The translations under genes and the position numbers were made by a program. Under the pieces are notes generated by a model. The model saw only the letters and a program-made list of their open reading frames with translations, did no database searches and had not been told where the DNA came from. A stretch of DNA of 64,000 bases. It comes from Pseudomonadota bacterium (GTDB lineage Bacteria; Desulfobacterota; Desulfobacteria; Desulfobacterales; JAHIVH01). Location of the stretch: the NCBI GenBank assembly GCA_018816735.1, contig JAHIVH010000066.1, positions 1-64,000 of the forward strand. The letters are read 5' to 3'. Positions 53,975-63,288 of the stretch are shown piece by piece (within the stretch, counting starts at the first letter, position 1; every line of letters begins with the position of its first letter).

Positions 53975-56017
53975 ATGAGGCAACGCTATTTATTCAATTT
54001 GGGGTATGTGTTGGTGTTTTCGATCGTGTTCGGTTTGGTGGCTATGGGGTGTAAAAAACTTCCTGTCACGCCGAATGCCATCTCTGCAACCGACGGTGAA
54101 TATGAAGACAAAATTGTGGTTACCTGGGATGTTACAGAAGATGGGAAAGATGTCTCATCTGCCAATGAATCTTACCTGGTGTACCGTTCCGAATCAATTA
54201 ACACAGGGTATTTGATCGTTGGCGAAAATGTCGGGGGGAATTCATTTGAAGATAATGCCGTCGAGTCCGGGAAATATTATTATTACAGGGTAAGAGGGGT
54301 TTCCAAATCCGACAAGGAAAGCGATCAAAGCGGATTTGACCAGGGATATGCGGGAGACGCTCCCTATAACTGGATGAGCCGGGCCGAAGTGGATACAAAG
54401 TACGGATCATTGAAAGGCATTTCCGTAAAGGAAGATACCTGCTGGTCCTGGCGGGGTATCCCTTATGCAAAACCTCCTGTGGGAGACCTCCGGTGGAAAG
54501 CCCCACGTGATCCCGAACCCTGGGGCGAAAGGGATGCAACAGCATTCTGCGATTATTGTGCCCAGTACGGCAATGTTTTATCCGAAACAGGAAGAGAAAC
54601 CTATCATGGCAAAGTGGTTGGAAAAGAAGACTGCCTGTACCTGAATATCTGGCGCCCCCAATCCGATGAAGTCCTTCCGGTATATGTATTCATTCACGGC
54701 GGCGCGAATTTTCTGGGCCGGTCCGATCTGTCCATTTATGACGGGGCCAATTTTGCAACCGGTTCGGATATGATTTTTGTCAGCATCAATTATCGGTTAT
54801 CGCACCTGGGATGGTTCCGCCACCCAGCCCTTAAAACCGGAGATCCCCTGGACGATTCAGGTAACTACGGCACCCTCGATATCCTAAAAGCCCTTGAATG
54901 GATCAGGGGAAATATCGCGGCATTTGGCGGGGACCCGGACAACGTGACATTGAGCGGGCAGTCTGCAGGGGGAATCAACACCTACTCGATGATCGCCTCC
55001 CCGCTTGCCAAAAATCTGTTTCACAAAGCCATTCCCATCAGCGGGTTCCCGTTGTCCATGCCGAAACAGATTGCCGATAATCGTGGTGAAATGATTATTT
55101 CAAGACTTCTCGTTCAGGATGGCTACGCCAAAAATATGGTTGTTGCCGGAAAGGTGATCAGGGAAAAGGGAGATGAATGGATTTCAGAATACTTAAGATC
55201 CAAATCTCTTGTAGAACTGATGCCGCCTTATCTGGCAGGCCCCTCTGCATTGCCGATCGATGGCGGACTCGGTATCATCGCATCCATGGGTGTTTATGAG
55301 GATGGGTATGTGATCCCCAAAAACCTTCTTCAATGCCTGCAATCCGGTGATTACAACCAGGTGCCGATGCTTCTGGGGAATACCATTGATGAAATGAAGC
55401 TTTTTCTGCCGCTCATTTTAGCTGATCCGGTTGACTTATGGGATTTGACCCAGGAAGTCGATCCCAATAATGTTGAATTTAATGTGGAAGACTTGATTTT
55501 CCCGTTGTTCATGCCATTTATGTCCATTTATGAGCCTGCAAACTATCTCGGCAAGATGATGTTTCAGGGCTTTGGTGTGGATACGTCTGCAAGGGCGTTT
55601 GCCAAACATCAGCAGGATATTTATGTCTATAAATTTGCCTGGGATGAGGAACCGGAACCGTTTGATCTTCTTCTTGGCGCAGCACATGCCATGGATCTGC
55701 ATTTTGTATTCAATAATTTCATTTCCGAACCCGGATGCCTGACACGGTTTGCCTGGAGTGATGCCAACAGGGAGGGGTGTGAAGAACTATCCCATACCAT
55801 GATGACCTATTACTCCCAGTTTGCCAAAACAGGAAATCCCAATTCAGGAGATAACGATCTTTTTTACTGGTCTCCCTGGAATCCTGAAAAAGGTGCGGAT
55901 AAAAGAATTGTTTTTGACACAGGTGAACTTTACATGTCGCCGGATGTCATGGAAGAACAGGAAATCATGACGTTTGACGAGATGATGGACGAATTGAAAA
56001 TCATCCTTGATTTTTAA
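53975..56017 (+). CDS. FN3-carboxylesterase lipoprotein (second of tandem pair)
   Basis: A 680-residue paralog of the preceding esterase, clearly similar along the entire length with long identical blocks (KEDCLYLNIWRPQSDE, NVTLSGQSAGGI). The ATG at 53975 lies behind GGGGAGGG. Lipobox VAMGC, FN3-like domain and the esterase domain are in the same order. The triad is kept: Ser in GQSAGG, Glu in TIDEMKLF, His in AAHAMDLHFVF. It arose by tandem duplication. Differences cluster in the substrate-side regions, so the two may have distinct substrates. Confidence 0.92.
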   Translation: MRQRYLFNLGYVLVFSIVFGLVAMGCKKLPVTPNAISATDGEYEDKIVVTWDVTEDGKDVSSANESYLVYRSESINTGYLIVGENVGGNSFEDNAVESGKYYYYRVRGVSKSDKESDQSGFDQGYAGDAPYNWMSRAEVDTKYGSLKGISVKEDTCWSWRGIPYAKPPVGDLRWKAPRDPEPWGERDATAFCDYCAQYGNVLSETGRETYHGKVVGKEDCLYLNIWRPQSDEVLPVYVFIHGGANFLGRSDLSIYDGANFATGSDMIFVSINYRLSHLGWFRHPALKTGDPLDDSGNYGTLDILKALEWIRGNIAAFGGDPDNVTLSGQSAGGINTYSMIASPLAKNLFHKAIPISGFPLSMPKQIADNRGEMIISRLLVQDGYAKNMVVAGKVIREKGDEWISEYLRSKSLVELMPPYLAGPSALPIDGGLGIIASMGVYEDGYVIPKNLLQCLQSGDYNQVPMLLGNTIDEMKLFLPLILADPVDLWDLTQEVDPNNVEFNVEDLIFPLFMPFMSIYEPANYLGKMMFQGFGVDTSARAFAKHQQDIYVYKFAWDEEPEPFDLLLGAAHAMDLHFVFNNFISEPGCLTRFAWSDANREGCEELSHTMMTYYSQFAKTGNPNSGDNDLFYWSPWNPEKGADKRIVFDTGELYMSPDVMEEQEIMTFDEMMDELKIILDF

Positions 56018-56030
56018 CAAGGTGCAATCT

Positions 56031-56069
56031 GTTCGGGAAGGATTGACGGGCAGTCAATCCTTCCTGAAC
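56031..56069. terminator. Long hairpin between convergent genes
   Basis: GTTCGGGAAGGATTGAC (56031-56047) pairs with GTCAATCCTTCCTGAAC (56053-56069): 17 bp with one G-T pair and a 5-nt loop. It lies exactly between the esterase stop and the convergent ceramidase stop. No T run on either side, but the stem can act on both transcripts. Confidence 0.65.
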
Positions 56070-56072
56070 CGT

Positions 56073-58109
56073 CTAATGAAACGCATTTGAGTATAGGGTA
56101 TCAAATTTTCCTCGCGGAAGAATCACAAAACGATAAAATGCCGTATCTTCGATTTTCGGTGAATACCATCTGGCCTCATAATCCGCCATGTGGGTTTTTT
56201 TTCGTTCGTCTGTGCACCGGATGGCGATATCCCCTCCGTCATCATCCACAGGAATGCCGTTTTGGGTGAGCGGCTTCCAGGATTTTTGATCCGGGCTTGT
56301 CTCAATACGAACAAGCCCACGGTGAAGATCAATACCACCTTTGGGAATATCAACCCATTTGACAAGCCAGAAAGGTTCTTCCGGTTCACGCTGTAAATGG
56401 AATTCCGGTGCTTTTAGAATGGATCGCTCACCATTTGGCGTCACATCTTTTTGATAAAATCTCATCGCTTCAAGTGGGATATCGTAGGGTTCCGGAAACG
56501 CGCCACCACTTCCTTTTAAAGCCATTTCTTCCATTAAAAGAGATACGTGTGCCGAGAGAAAAGGGCCGGTATGGGGACCGAAAAGTGTGCTGCCTCCCTC
56601 ATAATACTGGATTGAATATTCTTCCGGTGTGGTTGCATACCCCCAGTAGCCATTTGAGACACTGGTGACGATAAACCGGTTGACACCTGTCATGCCCGCT
56701 TTCTTGCTTTTTTGTTGGGCGTCTTCTGCCATACGCATCCCCAGCGTATAGGTTACCTCAAAGGGAAGGGGGAGAAGAACGGTATCGTGAATCCTGATCG
56801 CCTGAAGAAAAAGATGATGCGGAAATGTATCTTTGGGGAGAATGAGCGACTGGAACGGCCCGCCTGCATGACGCTTGTGCCCGTGTTCTCCGCCTGTAAA
56901 TACGAGCCGGGGATAACCGGGAGCAAAAAAAGGAATATGGCTTGCAATGGTTTGGCGACCGCGTCCCTGGGCGCCGCCTATTGTGGGCATGCCCACCACC
57001 GGACGTTTGGCAATGGATATACCATCTATGGTATTATCGCTGAATACGTCGATCTCCTTTGCCCGGTACCCGATCATGGGTGAATCGGTGAGTTTGTCAT
57101 CAAGCGATTGAAAGAGAGAGAAGGCCTTTTCCGTGATGACATTGCTTATTTTTTTTAAATCAGAAAATGTCTCTACGCGTTCCTGATCATGATTGGGATT
57201 GGAGTCTCCATGCGTGTAGTTAGCCGTGGCACATAGAGGCTTCCATGAAGGATGGTATGTGTTTTTAATGTTTCCGGACATTTGGCGTGAAACATAGCCC
57301 AATATGTCGCCGTTGCAGATGGACCCCAGTTCTTTGGGGCTGGTATTGTTGTGCATGGAAAAATTGATAAATGCGCCTGCCGGCCTGAATGTGCCGTCCG
57401 TATCCTTTAAATCGATCCGGATCATGTGAAGATAAGGGTTCGTGGCATCAAGGGCATCCGGTTTCTTTTGAAGATTTTTTGCTTCAGGGTTTCTCAGGTA
57501 GGCCTCAAGGCATCGGTTGATACTGACACCGGTAATCGTTGTGGTGCCAGTGGCCAGTTTGGCCGGACGCTTGTTTTCATAGGATAAAATCACCGCTTTT
57601 GCGATCTGGTCTGCGAGAAATTCAAAGTACTGGTCATCAAATCCGGGTTTGTTTGCGGCCATGTTGTTATAAAACGTGTTGGCAAAAAAGTTGCCCGGGC
57701 CTGAATGGGTGTGGGTGCCACAGATGAGGAGGCCGCCTGAATCGATATCTGTTTTTTTTGCAATCCGTTCTGCCACCTTGTGATGAAGGACGAGGGAGCC
57801 AGACAGAAGGTCACACTGAACCAGTGCAACCGAGGGGCTGTCAGGCGTTTTGAGGTAAATGGCCCGGGCCATCAATTTGGTCCGGACGCCTTCACTTTTA
57901 ACGGCAAGTTTTGAATATCCGGCTAAAGGCATGCCAGGTGGCGGGGTGATACCTGTTTCAGCAATACCCGCCACAAAGGTATCCGTGTCCGCATGAACGT
58001 CAGGAAGGATATGCCGAACAGGCATAACCATGGTTCTTGATGACGAGCAACCATAAAGGAAACCAATCAATATTAGAACAGCAACCACGTTTCGTAATGG
58101 GGTCTTCAT
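56073..58109 (-). CDS. Neutral/alkaline ceramidase-like lipoprotein
   Basis: A 678-residue lipoprotein with lipobox LYGC (Cys 21). The N-terminal domain matches neutral ceramidases: VAGIAETGITPPPGMPLAGY, VALVQCDLLSG and the hallmark CGTHTHSGPGNFF, with metal-binding His and the catalytic-Ser region. Later segments include HTHGDSNPNHD-type sequence (YTHGDSNPN) and RLVFTGGEHGHKRHAGG. Ceramidases split ceramide into sphingoid base and fatty acid, so this one may act on host, environmental or own sphingolipid-like amides. The clustering with two lipoprotein esterases suggests surface lipid hydrolysis. Confidence 0.86.
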   Translation of the reverse strand: MKTPLRNVVAVLILIGFLYGCSSSRTMVMPVRHILPDVHADTDTFVAGIAETGITPPPGMPLAGYSKLAVKSEGVRTKLMARAIYLKTPDSPSVALVQCDLLSGSLVLHHKVAERIAKKTDIDSGGLLICGTHTHSGPGNFFANTFYNNMAANKPGFDDQYFEFLADQIAKAVILSYENKRPAKLATGTTTITGVSINRCLEAYLRNPEAKNLQKKPDALDATNPYLHMIRIDLKDTDGTFRPAGAFINFSMHNNTSPKELGSICNGDILGYVSRQMSGNIKNTYHPSWKPLCATANYTHGDSNPNHDQERVETFSDLKKISNVITEKAFSLFQSLDDKLTDSPMIGYRAKEIDVFSDNTIDGISIAKRPVVGMPTIGGAQGRGRQTIASHIPFFAPGYPRLVFTGGEHGHKRHAGGPFQSLILPKDTFPHHLFLQAIRIHDTVLLPLPFEVTYTLGMRMAEDAQQKSKKAGMTGVNRFIVTSVSNGYWGYATTPEEYSIQYYEGGSTLFGPHTGPFLSAHVSLLMEEMALKGSGGAFPEPYDIPLEAMRFYQKDVTPNGERSILKAPEFHLQREPEEPFWLVKWVDIPKGGIDLHRGLVRIETSPDQKSWKPLTQNGIPVDDDGGDIAIRCTDERKKTHMADYEARWYSPKIEDTAFYRFVILPRGKFDTLYSNAFH

Positions 58110-58189
58110 ATTCTCTCCCTATGTTAGATGGACTTTTTAGTCTAAAAAACGCCTCCTCAAGGTTAATGATATGTCCATACATAAGTTCG

Positions 58190-59452
58190 TTATTTTTTCA
58201 AATTTATTTTTTCCTGAATTTTTCTGGAAAATCGAATCACGCCTCTGTTTTCAAGTTTTAGCGACTGGTCCTGGTCCATATCGCTGGAAAAAATCATATC
58301 AAGCACTTCCTGGGACTTGTTCTCTTCTCCCACGTAAAAATAGAGATCCGCAAGGCCATACAGCGCATAGAGCTTGGTGGGATAAACCAGATGGGCCAAC
58401 CACAGTTGATTGATCAGACTCTCTATTTCTACACCGGCGAGGCTGATCCCTTTTTCAGCGGCCCAACCACCATTGGTAATAATGGTGGCCAGGGCCAGGG
58501 CATGACCATAATAATTATACAGACTGTCTTCTCTCAATCCAAAAAGGCCATTTGCCATCATGTAGTTGACATATCTGGCCTTTGTCAGGATGCTTTTCTC
58601 CTGGATCAGTCTTGCCTGGCTCAGGGTTGACCAGTATCTTGCAGGTAAAAAATATTGATTCAGTGCAATCGCCCGGTTACCGTACTTTAAAGAGTCGTGG
58701 TAGTAGGCAAATCCCTTTTTTTCGTGTTTACCGACAGAGGTATAATATTGGCCTGTGTCATAATTGACCCGGCAGGCCCAGGAATTTGCCAGAATATCCC
58801 TTGGGTTTTTTTCTGCCAGATCATTGAATTTTGTAATCGCATCAAGCCCTTTCTGGGTAATCTCATCAAATTTTTCACCTGCCCGATCATTCCATAATGA
58901 TATGGCTTCTTCCCAATCTTTATTTCCAGTCATGGGGGGGACCACATATCCGGTTTGAAGCGGTGCCGCACGTTTGATCCAGTCACCATGCGCGGATAGG
59001 GCATAGTCTTTATCACCGATATAGGGCAGGACATCTAAAAGTATTTTAAATGCGATAATATTCTCCGGGTCAATCTGGTAGGCTTTTTGTGCATAGCTTT
59101 CCGCCTGCTTGAAATAGTGTGCCCCTTCTTTTTTCAGGTATTTCCCTTTTAATGCAGAAAGTTTGCCCATCCACAATACAGGATCAATTTTGTCAGGATA
59201 ATCGGTTTCCAATTGGGCGATGAGGTCAAGCATGGCATCGATATTTTCCCCTTCCCAATGCGCTGCCCACAAAGATTCAAACCGTTGCCATCTGTTATCG
59301 TATGCGGGGATATCTGGTGTGGCATTCCATACCCAGTTAGCCTCTGAATTGACGGAAGACAGGAAAACACCAAAAACACAGCAAATCACGATTTTATTTA
59401 TGGAATTCTGTCCATAAAAAAAGCCCGTTAGGGCTGATAAACCTGAAACCAT
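58190..59452 (-). CDS. Exported TPR-like protein
   Basis: A 420-residue protein. The ATG at 59452 has GGAGG 9 nt ahead, which decides the start even though the signal peptide (hydrophobic core VICCVFGVFLSSV, cleavage about after SEA, residue 38) then has a long N-region. The mature protein is helical with tetratricopeptide-like repeats (AHYFKQAESYAQKAYQIDPENIIAFKIL; YPTKLYALYGLADLYFYVG; key A-Y and alternating small residues). No enzyme motif was seen. A short hairpin plus T run lies inside the first codons (59416-59435). Confidence 0.75.
   Translation of the reverse strand: MVSGLSALTGFFYGQNSINKIVICCVFGVFLSSVNSEANWVWNATPDIPAYDNRWQRFESLWAAHWEGENIDAMLDLIAQLETDYPDKIDPVLWMGKLSALKGKYLKKEGAHYFKQAESYAQKAYQIDPENIIAFKILLDVLPYIGDKDYALSAHGDWIKRAAPLQTGYVVPPMTGNKDWEEAISLWNDRAGEKFDEITQKGLDAITKFNDLAEKNPRDILANSWACRVNYDTGQYYTSVGKHEKKGFAYYHDSLKYGNRAIALNQYFLPARYWSTLSQARLIQEKSILTKARYVNYMMANGLFGLREDSLYNYYGHALALATIITNGGWAAEKGISLAGVEIESLINQLWLAHLVYPTKLYALYGLADLYFYVGEENKSQEVLDMIFSSDMDQDQSLKLENRGVIRFSRKIQEKINLKK
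59416..59435 (-). terminator. Terminator-like hairpin within the leader codons
   Basis: Read leftward: AGCCC (59435-59431), loop TAAC, GGGCT (59426-59422), then seven T. It falls inside codons 6-13 of the TPR-like gene if the start at 59452 is correct, so it could attenuate that transcript. A short 5-bp stem makes the call uncertain. Confidence 0.4.
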
Positions 59453-59650
59453 TCGGTAAAACCTCCAAAATCAAAAAACACCGTTCTTGTAATATCACAA
59501 TCATACCTTTTATTTTCGGGTATATTAAAAAGAATGAAGTCATGATATATTTATCCATATTTGTCAAGGTTTTCCGGTTTGATGATTTGATTCTGCAGGA
59601 CATTGAACAGTATCTGGATGAGGTATTGACAAAAAGCCGTTCCCGATTTA

Positions 59651-59674
59651 ACATTTTGACAATTATAAAAATGT
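59651..59674. promoter_or_regulatory. Inverted repeat overlapping the ArsR promoter
   Basis: ACATTTT (59651-59657) and AAAATGT (59668-59674) frame a 10-bp centre with TTGACA (59656-59661). It ends 10 nt before the ArsR start, where an autorepressor would bind. Confidence 0.5.
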
Positions 59675-59684
59675 GAGATTAACC

Positions 59685-59981
59685 ATGATGAACACAACAA
59701 AAGCAGCTAAAATATTCAAGGCACTGTCGCACCCGAATCGCCTGGAGCTATATCTTGAAATTGCAGGAAATCAGGAATCCAACTTTGAGCCGGGTGAGGA
59801 GTGTCTCATTACAGATATTATAGGTGCCCTGAATATTGGGGCGCCGACTATCTCTCATCATCTAAAGGAACTGAGCAACGCTGATTTGATTACAACGGAA
59901 AGACGGGGGAAATTTCTCGTGGCAAGAGCCAATCGATCAACCCTGTTGGAAGTGATTCAATTGCTGGGTATTGACAGGTAA
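59685..59981 (+). CDS. ArsR-family transcriptional regulator
   Basis: A 98-residue winged-helix protein. The ATG at 59685 (or 59688) is preferred over a GTG at 59673. The fold is covered by AAKIFKALSHPNRLELYLEI and ITDIIGALNIGAPTISHHLKELSNADLI, with the recognition helix TISHHLKEL; the wing is TTERRGKFLVARA. Two cysteines at most are present and the usual metal motif E-x-C-V-C is only hinted at (EECLITD), so it may sense something other than arsenite. An inverted repeat overlaps its promoter. Confidence 0.9.
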   Translation: MMNTTKAAKIFKALSHPNRLELYLEIAGNQESNFEPGEECLITDIIGALNIGAPTISHHLKELSNADLITTERRGKFLVARANRSTLLEVIQLLGIDR

Positions 59982-60028
59982 AATTTTTTTTGTATATATT
60001 TCGATAGTTATCAAATTATTTAATTTTT

Positions 60029-61222
60029 ATGAATGCCAAAGAATTGCATATCACCATGCTGATTACAGTTACAACACTGATTCTGGCAGGCGGCACATTT
60101 TTCATCGGCTGGCGGCTTGTGGGAACATCGAACCTTTCGCCACCCTGGAAGCCATTTTTCTGGTTTCTGGTGATGCTCCCGGTTTTTTTTCCTTCCGTTC
60201 TATTTGCCTTAAAAGCCTTGCACATGGAAGCCTGGTTTGACCGTTTGCTGGCCCTGTCATTTCTGGTGACCGGATTCTTTTCTTTTTTGCTGGTGTTTGC
60301 CATTTTCAGGGATGCGCTCCTTGTAGGGTTCAACATGATTGCAAGCGTGACCGGAAAAATGGCATTTGCAGGGAAAGAGACAATCTTTGCTGGCCAGACC
60401 GGTTCTTTCAGATATCTTTTCCGGATTTCAAATGGCCTCATTGTGGTGACCTCCGCCTTATTGTTCGGTATCGGTGTGTTTCAGGCATTCCGCACACCTC
60501 AGATAAAACCGGTCACTATTTTAATCGATGATCTTCCGGCCGGTCTTGACGGATTCAGAATTGTCCAGTTGAGCGATATTCACCTGGATGTGATGACAGG
60601 GCAAAATGCGCTTGAGAAAATTGTTCATCAGGTGAATGAGATTCATCCTGATATGACGGTCATCACAGGCGATCTGGTGGACGGATCAGTTAAAAAACTG
60701 GGGCATGACGCCCAGGTGCTCAAAAATATCAAGTCACCAGTGTGTTTTGTAAACGGCAACCATGAATACTATTTTGGTGCAAAAGCCTGGGATCAGTTTC
60801 TTGAAACCATCGGTATCACGGTTCTCGATAATGAGAAGACAATCATTGAAAAGGATGGCGCCCGGTTGATGATTGCCGGCATTCCGGATATCTCGATGAT
60901 CCGGCGACGTGTTGGGGGGCGCACATTTTCTTTTCCTGAGGCAAATGGCGCTGACTTTTACATTCTTTTGTCCCATCAACCCGGTGCTGCATTCAAGGCC
61001 GCAGAAATGGGGTACGACCTTCAGCTTTCCGGACACACCCATGGCGGTCAGTTTTTTCCATGGAACCTTTTAATTAAATATGTTCAGCCCTTTTCCAAAG
61101 GACTTTATCACTACAAAGGCATGTGGATATATACCTCGCAGGGCACTGGCTTCTGGGGACCTCCGGTGAGGCTGGGACCTGTGCAGGAAATTACCGTATT
61201 AACCATTCGCAGAAACGGTTAG
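60029..61222 (+). CDS. Membrane-anchored metallophosphoesterase (YkuE-like)
   Basis: A 397-residue protein. About four hydrophobic segments lie in residues 1-155. The calcineurin-like domain follows at about 170-395 with all metal motifs: LSDIHLD, TGDLVDG, NGNHEYY, LSHQPG and SGHTHGGQ. Members of this group hydrolyse phosphodiesters or lipid phosphates at the membrane. The ribosome site is weak. It is 47 nt after the ArsR gene and may be its target. Confidence 0.9.
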   Translation: MNAKELHITMLITVTTLILAGGTFFIGWRLVGTSNLSPPWKPFFWFLVMLPVFFPSVLFALKALHMEAWFDRLLALSFLVTGFFSFLLVFAIFRDALLVGFNMIASVTGKMAFAGKETIFAGQTGSFRYLFRISNGLIVVTSALLFGIGVFQAFRTPQIKPVTILIDDLPAGLDGFRIVQLSDIHLDVMTGQNALEKIVHQVNEIHPDMTVITGDLVDGSVKKLGHDAQVLKNIKSPVCFVNGNHEYYFGAKAWDQFLETIGITVLDNEKTIIEKDGARLMIAGIPDISMIRRRVGGRTFSFPEANGADFYILLSHQPGAAFKAAEMGYDLQLSGHTHGGQFFPWNLLIKYVQPFSKGLYHYKGMWIYTSQGTGFWGPPVRLGPVQEITVLTIRRNG

Positions 61223-61463
61223 TTCAGGAACGTTTGGGTTATTTTGGGTTTGCATTGGCATCCATTGTCATCATAAACAGAAATTACGGATGGATGCGGA
61301 ACGTCCGGTTGCAAACGCCGGTTTTTGAAACAAAACTTTTTGGGAGATGTTGTTGACATCATAAGAATCTTAAACTAATTCCATGGTATTAATCACGGTG
61401 GCAACCATCACAAACCTGTTGGGTTAATCTAAATCAATTTAAAAAGGGTTAAGGATTTAAAAA

Positions 61464-61994
61464 ATGGGGGAATACAAGACGTACAGACCAAAACGGAAGA
61501 TTTTAAAATGGCTTTATCTTTATGTCTTCATGTGGTTTACCGGAAGAGCGATAAAAATAGCCGCCAAAGTGGATGATGAAGTAAAAAAGGAATTCGATTC
61601 AATTCCAAATAATTTTAACGTGGCGCTCGAAGTGCTGCCTTATGGCCCGGCCTTGGTTGTGGGCAAAACCGAAGACGGCAAGGTCCAGTATCTCGGCAGC
61701 AGCACCAAAGATAAAAAAATCGATTTGAGAATGATTGTGCACAACATTGAAAATGCCATGCAGCTTTTTACATTTCAGGAAAGCACGGCAATCTCTTTTA
61801 TGAGGAATCGTCTTTATCTGGATGGGGAAATTCCTTATGCTGCCGCTTTTGTAAGGGTGTTTGACGCGGTTGAAGTTTATCTTCTTCCCAAAATCATCGC
61901 AAAGCTTGCAGTCAAGAGATATCCGGCATGGTCACTGATACGCAAACTTTCGGGACGGGTAAAGATTTATTTGAGAGCGGGAATAGGTGTTTAG
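61464..61994 (+). CDS. SCP2-like protein
   Basis: A 176-residue protein starting after AAAAAATGGGGG-type sequence. A basic, amphipathic N-terminus (KRKILKWLYLYVFMWFTG) is followed by residues about 55-150 that resemble the sterol-carrier-protein-2 fold (VALEVLPYGPALVVG, then SFMRNRLYLDGEIPYAAAFVRVF). It is 27 nt before two alcohol dehydrogenase-like genes and probably co-transcribed. Binding of a hydrophobic substrate for these enzymes is a reasonable guess. Confidence 0.65.
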   Translation: MGEYKTYRPKRKILKWLYLYVFMWFTGRAIKIAAKVDDEVKKEFDSIPNNFNVALEVLPYGPALVVGKTEDGKVQYLGSSTKDKKIDLRMIVHNIENAMQLFTFQESTAISFMRNRLYLDGEIPYAAAFVRVFDAVEVYLLPKIIAKLAVKRYPAWSLIRKLSGRVKIYLRAGIGV

Positions 61995-62020
61995 TCAGCT
62001 AATTTTTAAAGAGGTTACTT

Positions 62021-63235
62021 ATGAGTCGAACAGATTATTCTGATTTTTTATGTCCGATCAAGTTCTGCTGCGGGAAACTGGCCCTTGAAACGCTCCCGGC
62101 AGAGCTTCGTGTTTACAACGCCAGAAAACCACTGATTCTTTTCAGCAATAAAGCCGTGATAAACGGGTTGATTGATCCGGTTAAACAGGCCTTTGATGAT
62201 TCGGAAATGGTGGCGGGCATTTATGACGGGGTGCCTGAATCCCCCACACTTTCCACAATCAGGGAATTAAGCGACATCTATATTAAAAACGGGCATGATG
62301 CCCTGATCGCAGTGGGCAGCGGTTCGGTGATGAACCTTGCGAAAGTGTTGAATATCGTTGTATCCGGAGAGCCCGGTGATTTGAAGACATGCCAGGGGGA
62401 GGATAAAATTACCAAACCACTCAACCCCTTTTTTGTGGTTCCTGAGGCATCGGCGACCGGTCTCATGGCAAACGGATCTGCCTGTATAGACAATTTTTCA
62501 TTCACGTCCCGCTATCTGATCCCCGATTATCTGGCCATCGACCCCAGGATTGTACAACAGGAAACCGTTGGCGTCATTATCGATGCAGCCATGAGAGCGC
62601 TTTCTTCCTCGTCATTTGCCTATACCTTGCCGGATACCGATTACTTTATTGATCCCTATGCCTATCTGGCCATTCAGACCATTTGTGAAAATCTGATTCC
62701 TGTGATTGAGAATGCAGATAGTAAAAAGGGGTTTAAAGATTATTTGATCATGAATGATACGGAAAAAGGAAAAATGGCGCTGGTTACAGCGTCTGTCATT
62801 GGCGGCTTTATTTCATTCTGCCAGCCAGCAGGCATTGTTATGCGCCTTTCGGAGGCTTTGAGCGAATATTGTCAGTTGTCTTCCGGCATACTCGCAGGAC
62901 TCCTTTTGCCCTACGGTCTTGAATACGCCATGCTAAAAGAGGGTTACCAGACAGAAAAACTTCTTCTTGCCCTTGCCGGTCCGGATGTCTATTCCCGAAC
63001 CCCTGAAAATGAAAGGGGTAAGAGCGCAATGGGCATTTTAAGGGATATACAGGACAAACTGTTCCATCTGACAGATGGTTATATTCCAAGGACTCTTGCC
63101 GGCGCCGGTATTTCAGAAAATCAATTTTCTGAAATGATAGAACGCATGTCGCAAAATGATGAGGGAATTGACAGCAAAGGGTGTTTGTCGATTTTAAACC
63201 ATGCACGTGAAGGCAGGCCGGTTTCAGATATCTGA
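62021..63235 (+). CDS. Iron-type alcohol dehydrogenase homologue lacking metal and cofactor residues
   Basis: A 404-residue member of the iron-containing alcohol dehydrogenase superfamily (fold evident from IAVGSGSVMNLAKVLNIVVSGE). Positions needed for catalysis differ. The NAD motif GGGSxxD is GSGSVMN (99-105) and PTTAGTGSE is PEASATGLM. Of the iron ligands only D188 remains; R192, E278 and S288 stand where three His are expected. It is therefore probably catalytically inactive. It lies 53 nt before a normal paralog, so it may act as a structural or regulatory partner. AGAGG precedes the ATG. Confidence 0.85.
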   Translation: MSRTDYSDFLCPIKFCCGKLALETLPAELRVYNARKPLILFSNKAVINGLIDPVKQAFDDSEMVAGIYDGVPESPTLSTIRELSDIYIKNGHDALIAVGSGSVMNLAKVLNIVVSGEPGDLKTCQGEDKITKPLNPFFVVPEASATGLMANGSACIDNFSFTSRYLIPDYLAIDPRIVQQETVGVIIDAAMRALSSSSFAYTLPDTDYFIDPYAYLAIQTICENLIPVIENADSKKGFKDYLIMNDTEKGKMALVTASVIGGFISFCQPAGIVMRLSEALSEYCQLSSGILAGLLLPYGLEYAMLKEGYQTEKLLLALAGPDVYSRTPENERGKSAMGILRDIQDKLFHLTDGYIPRTLAGAGISENQFSEMIERMSQNDEGIDSKGCLSILNHAREGRPVSDI

Positions 63236-63288
63236 TGGCCTGAAAAGAAAAAAACCGGTTCAATACCGGTATATATAAGGAGTGCACC

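Noticed and set aside
59431..59450. CTGATAA ... GAAAC on the plus strand resembling a hammerhead ribozyme core
   Set aside because: No room for stem II between the two blocks and no matching stem III; chance similarity.
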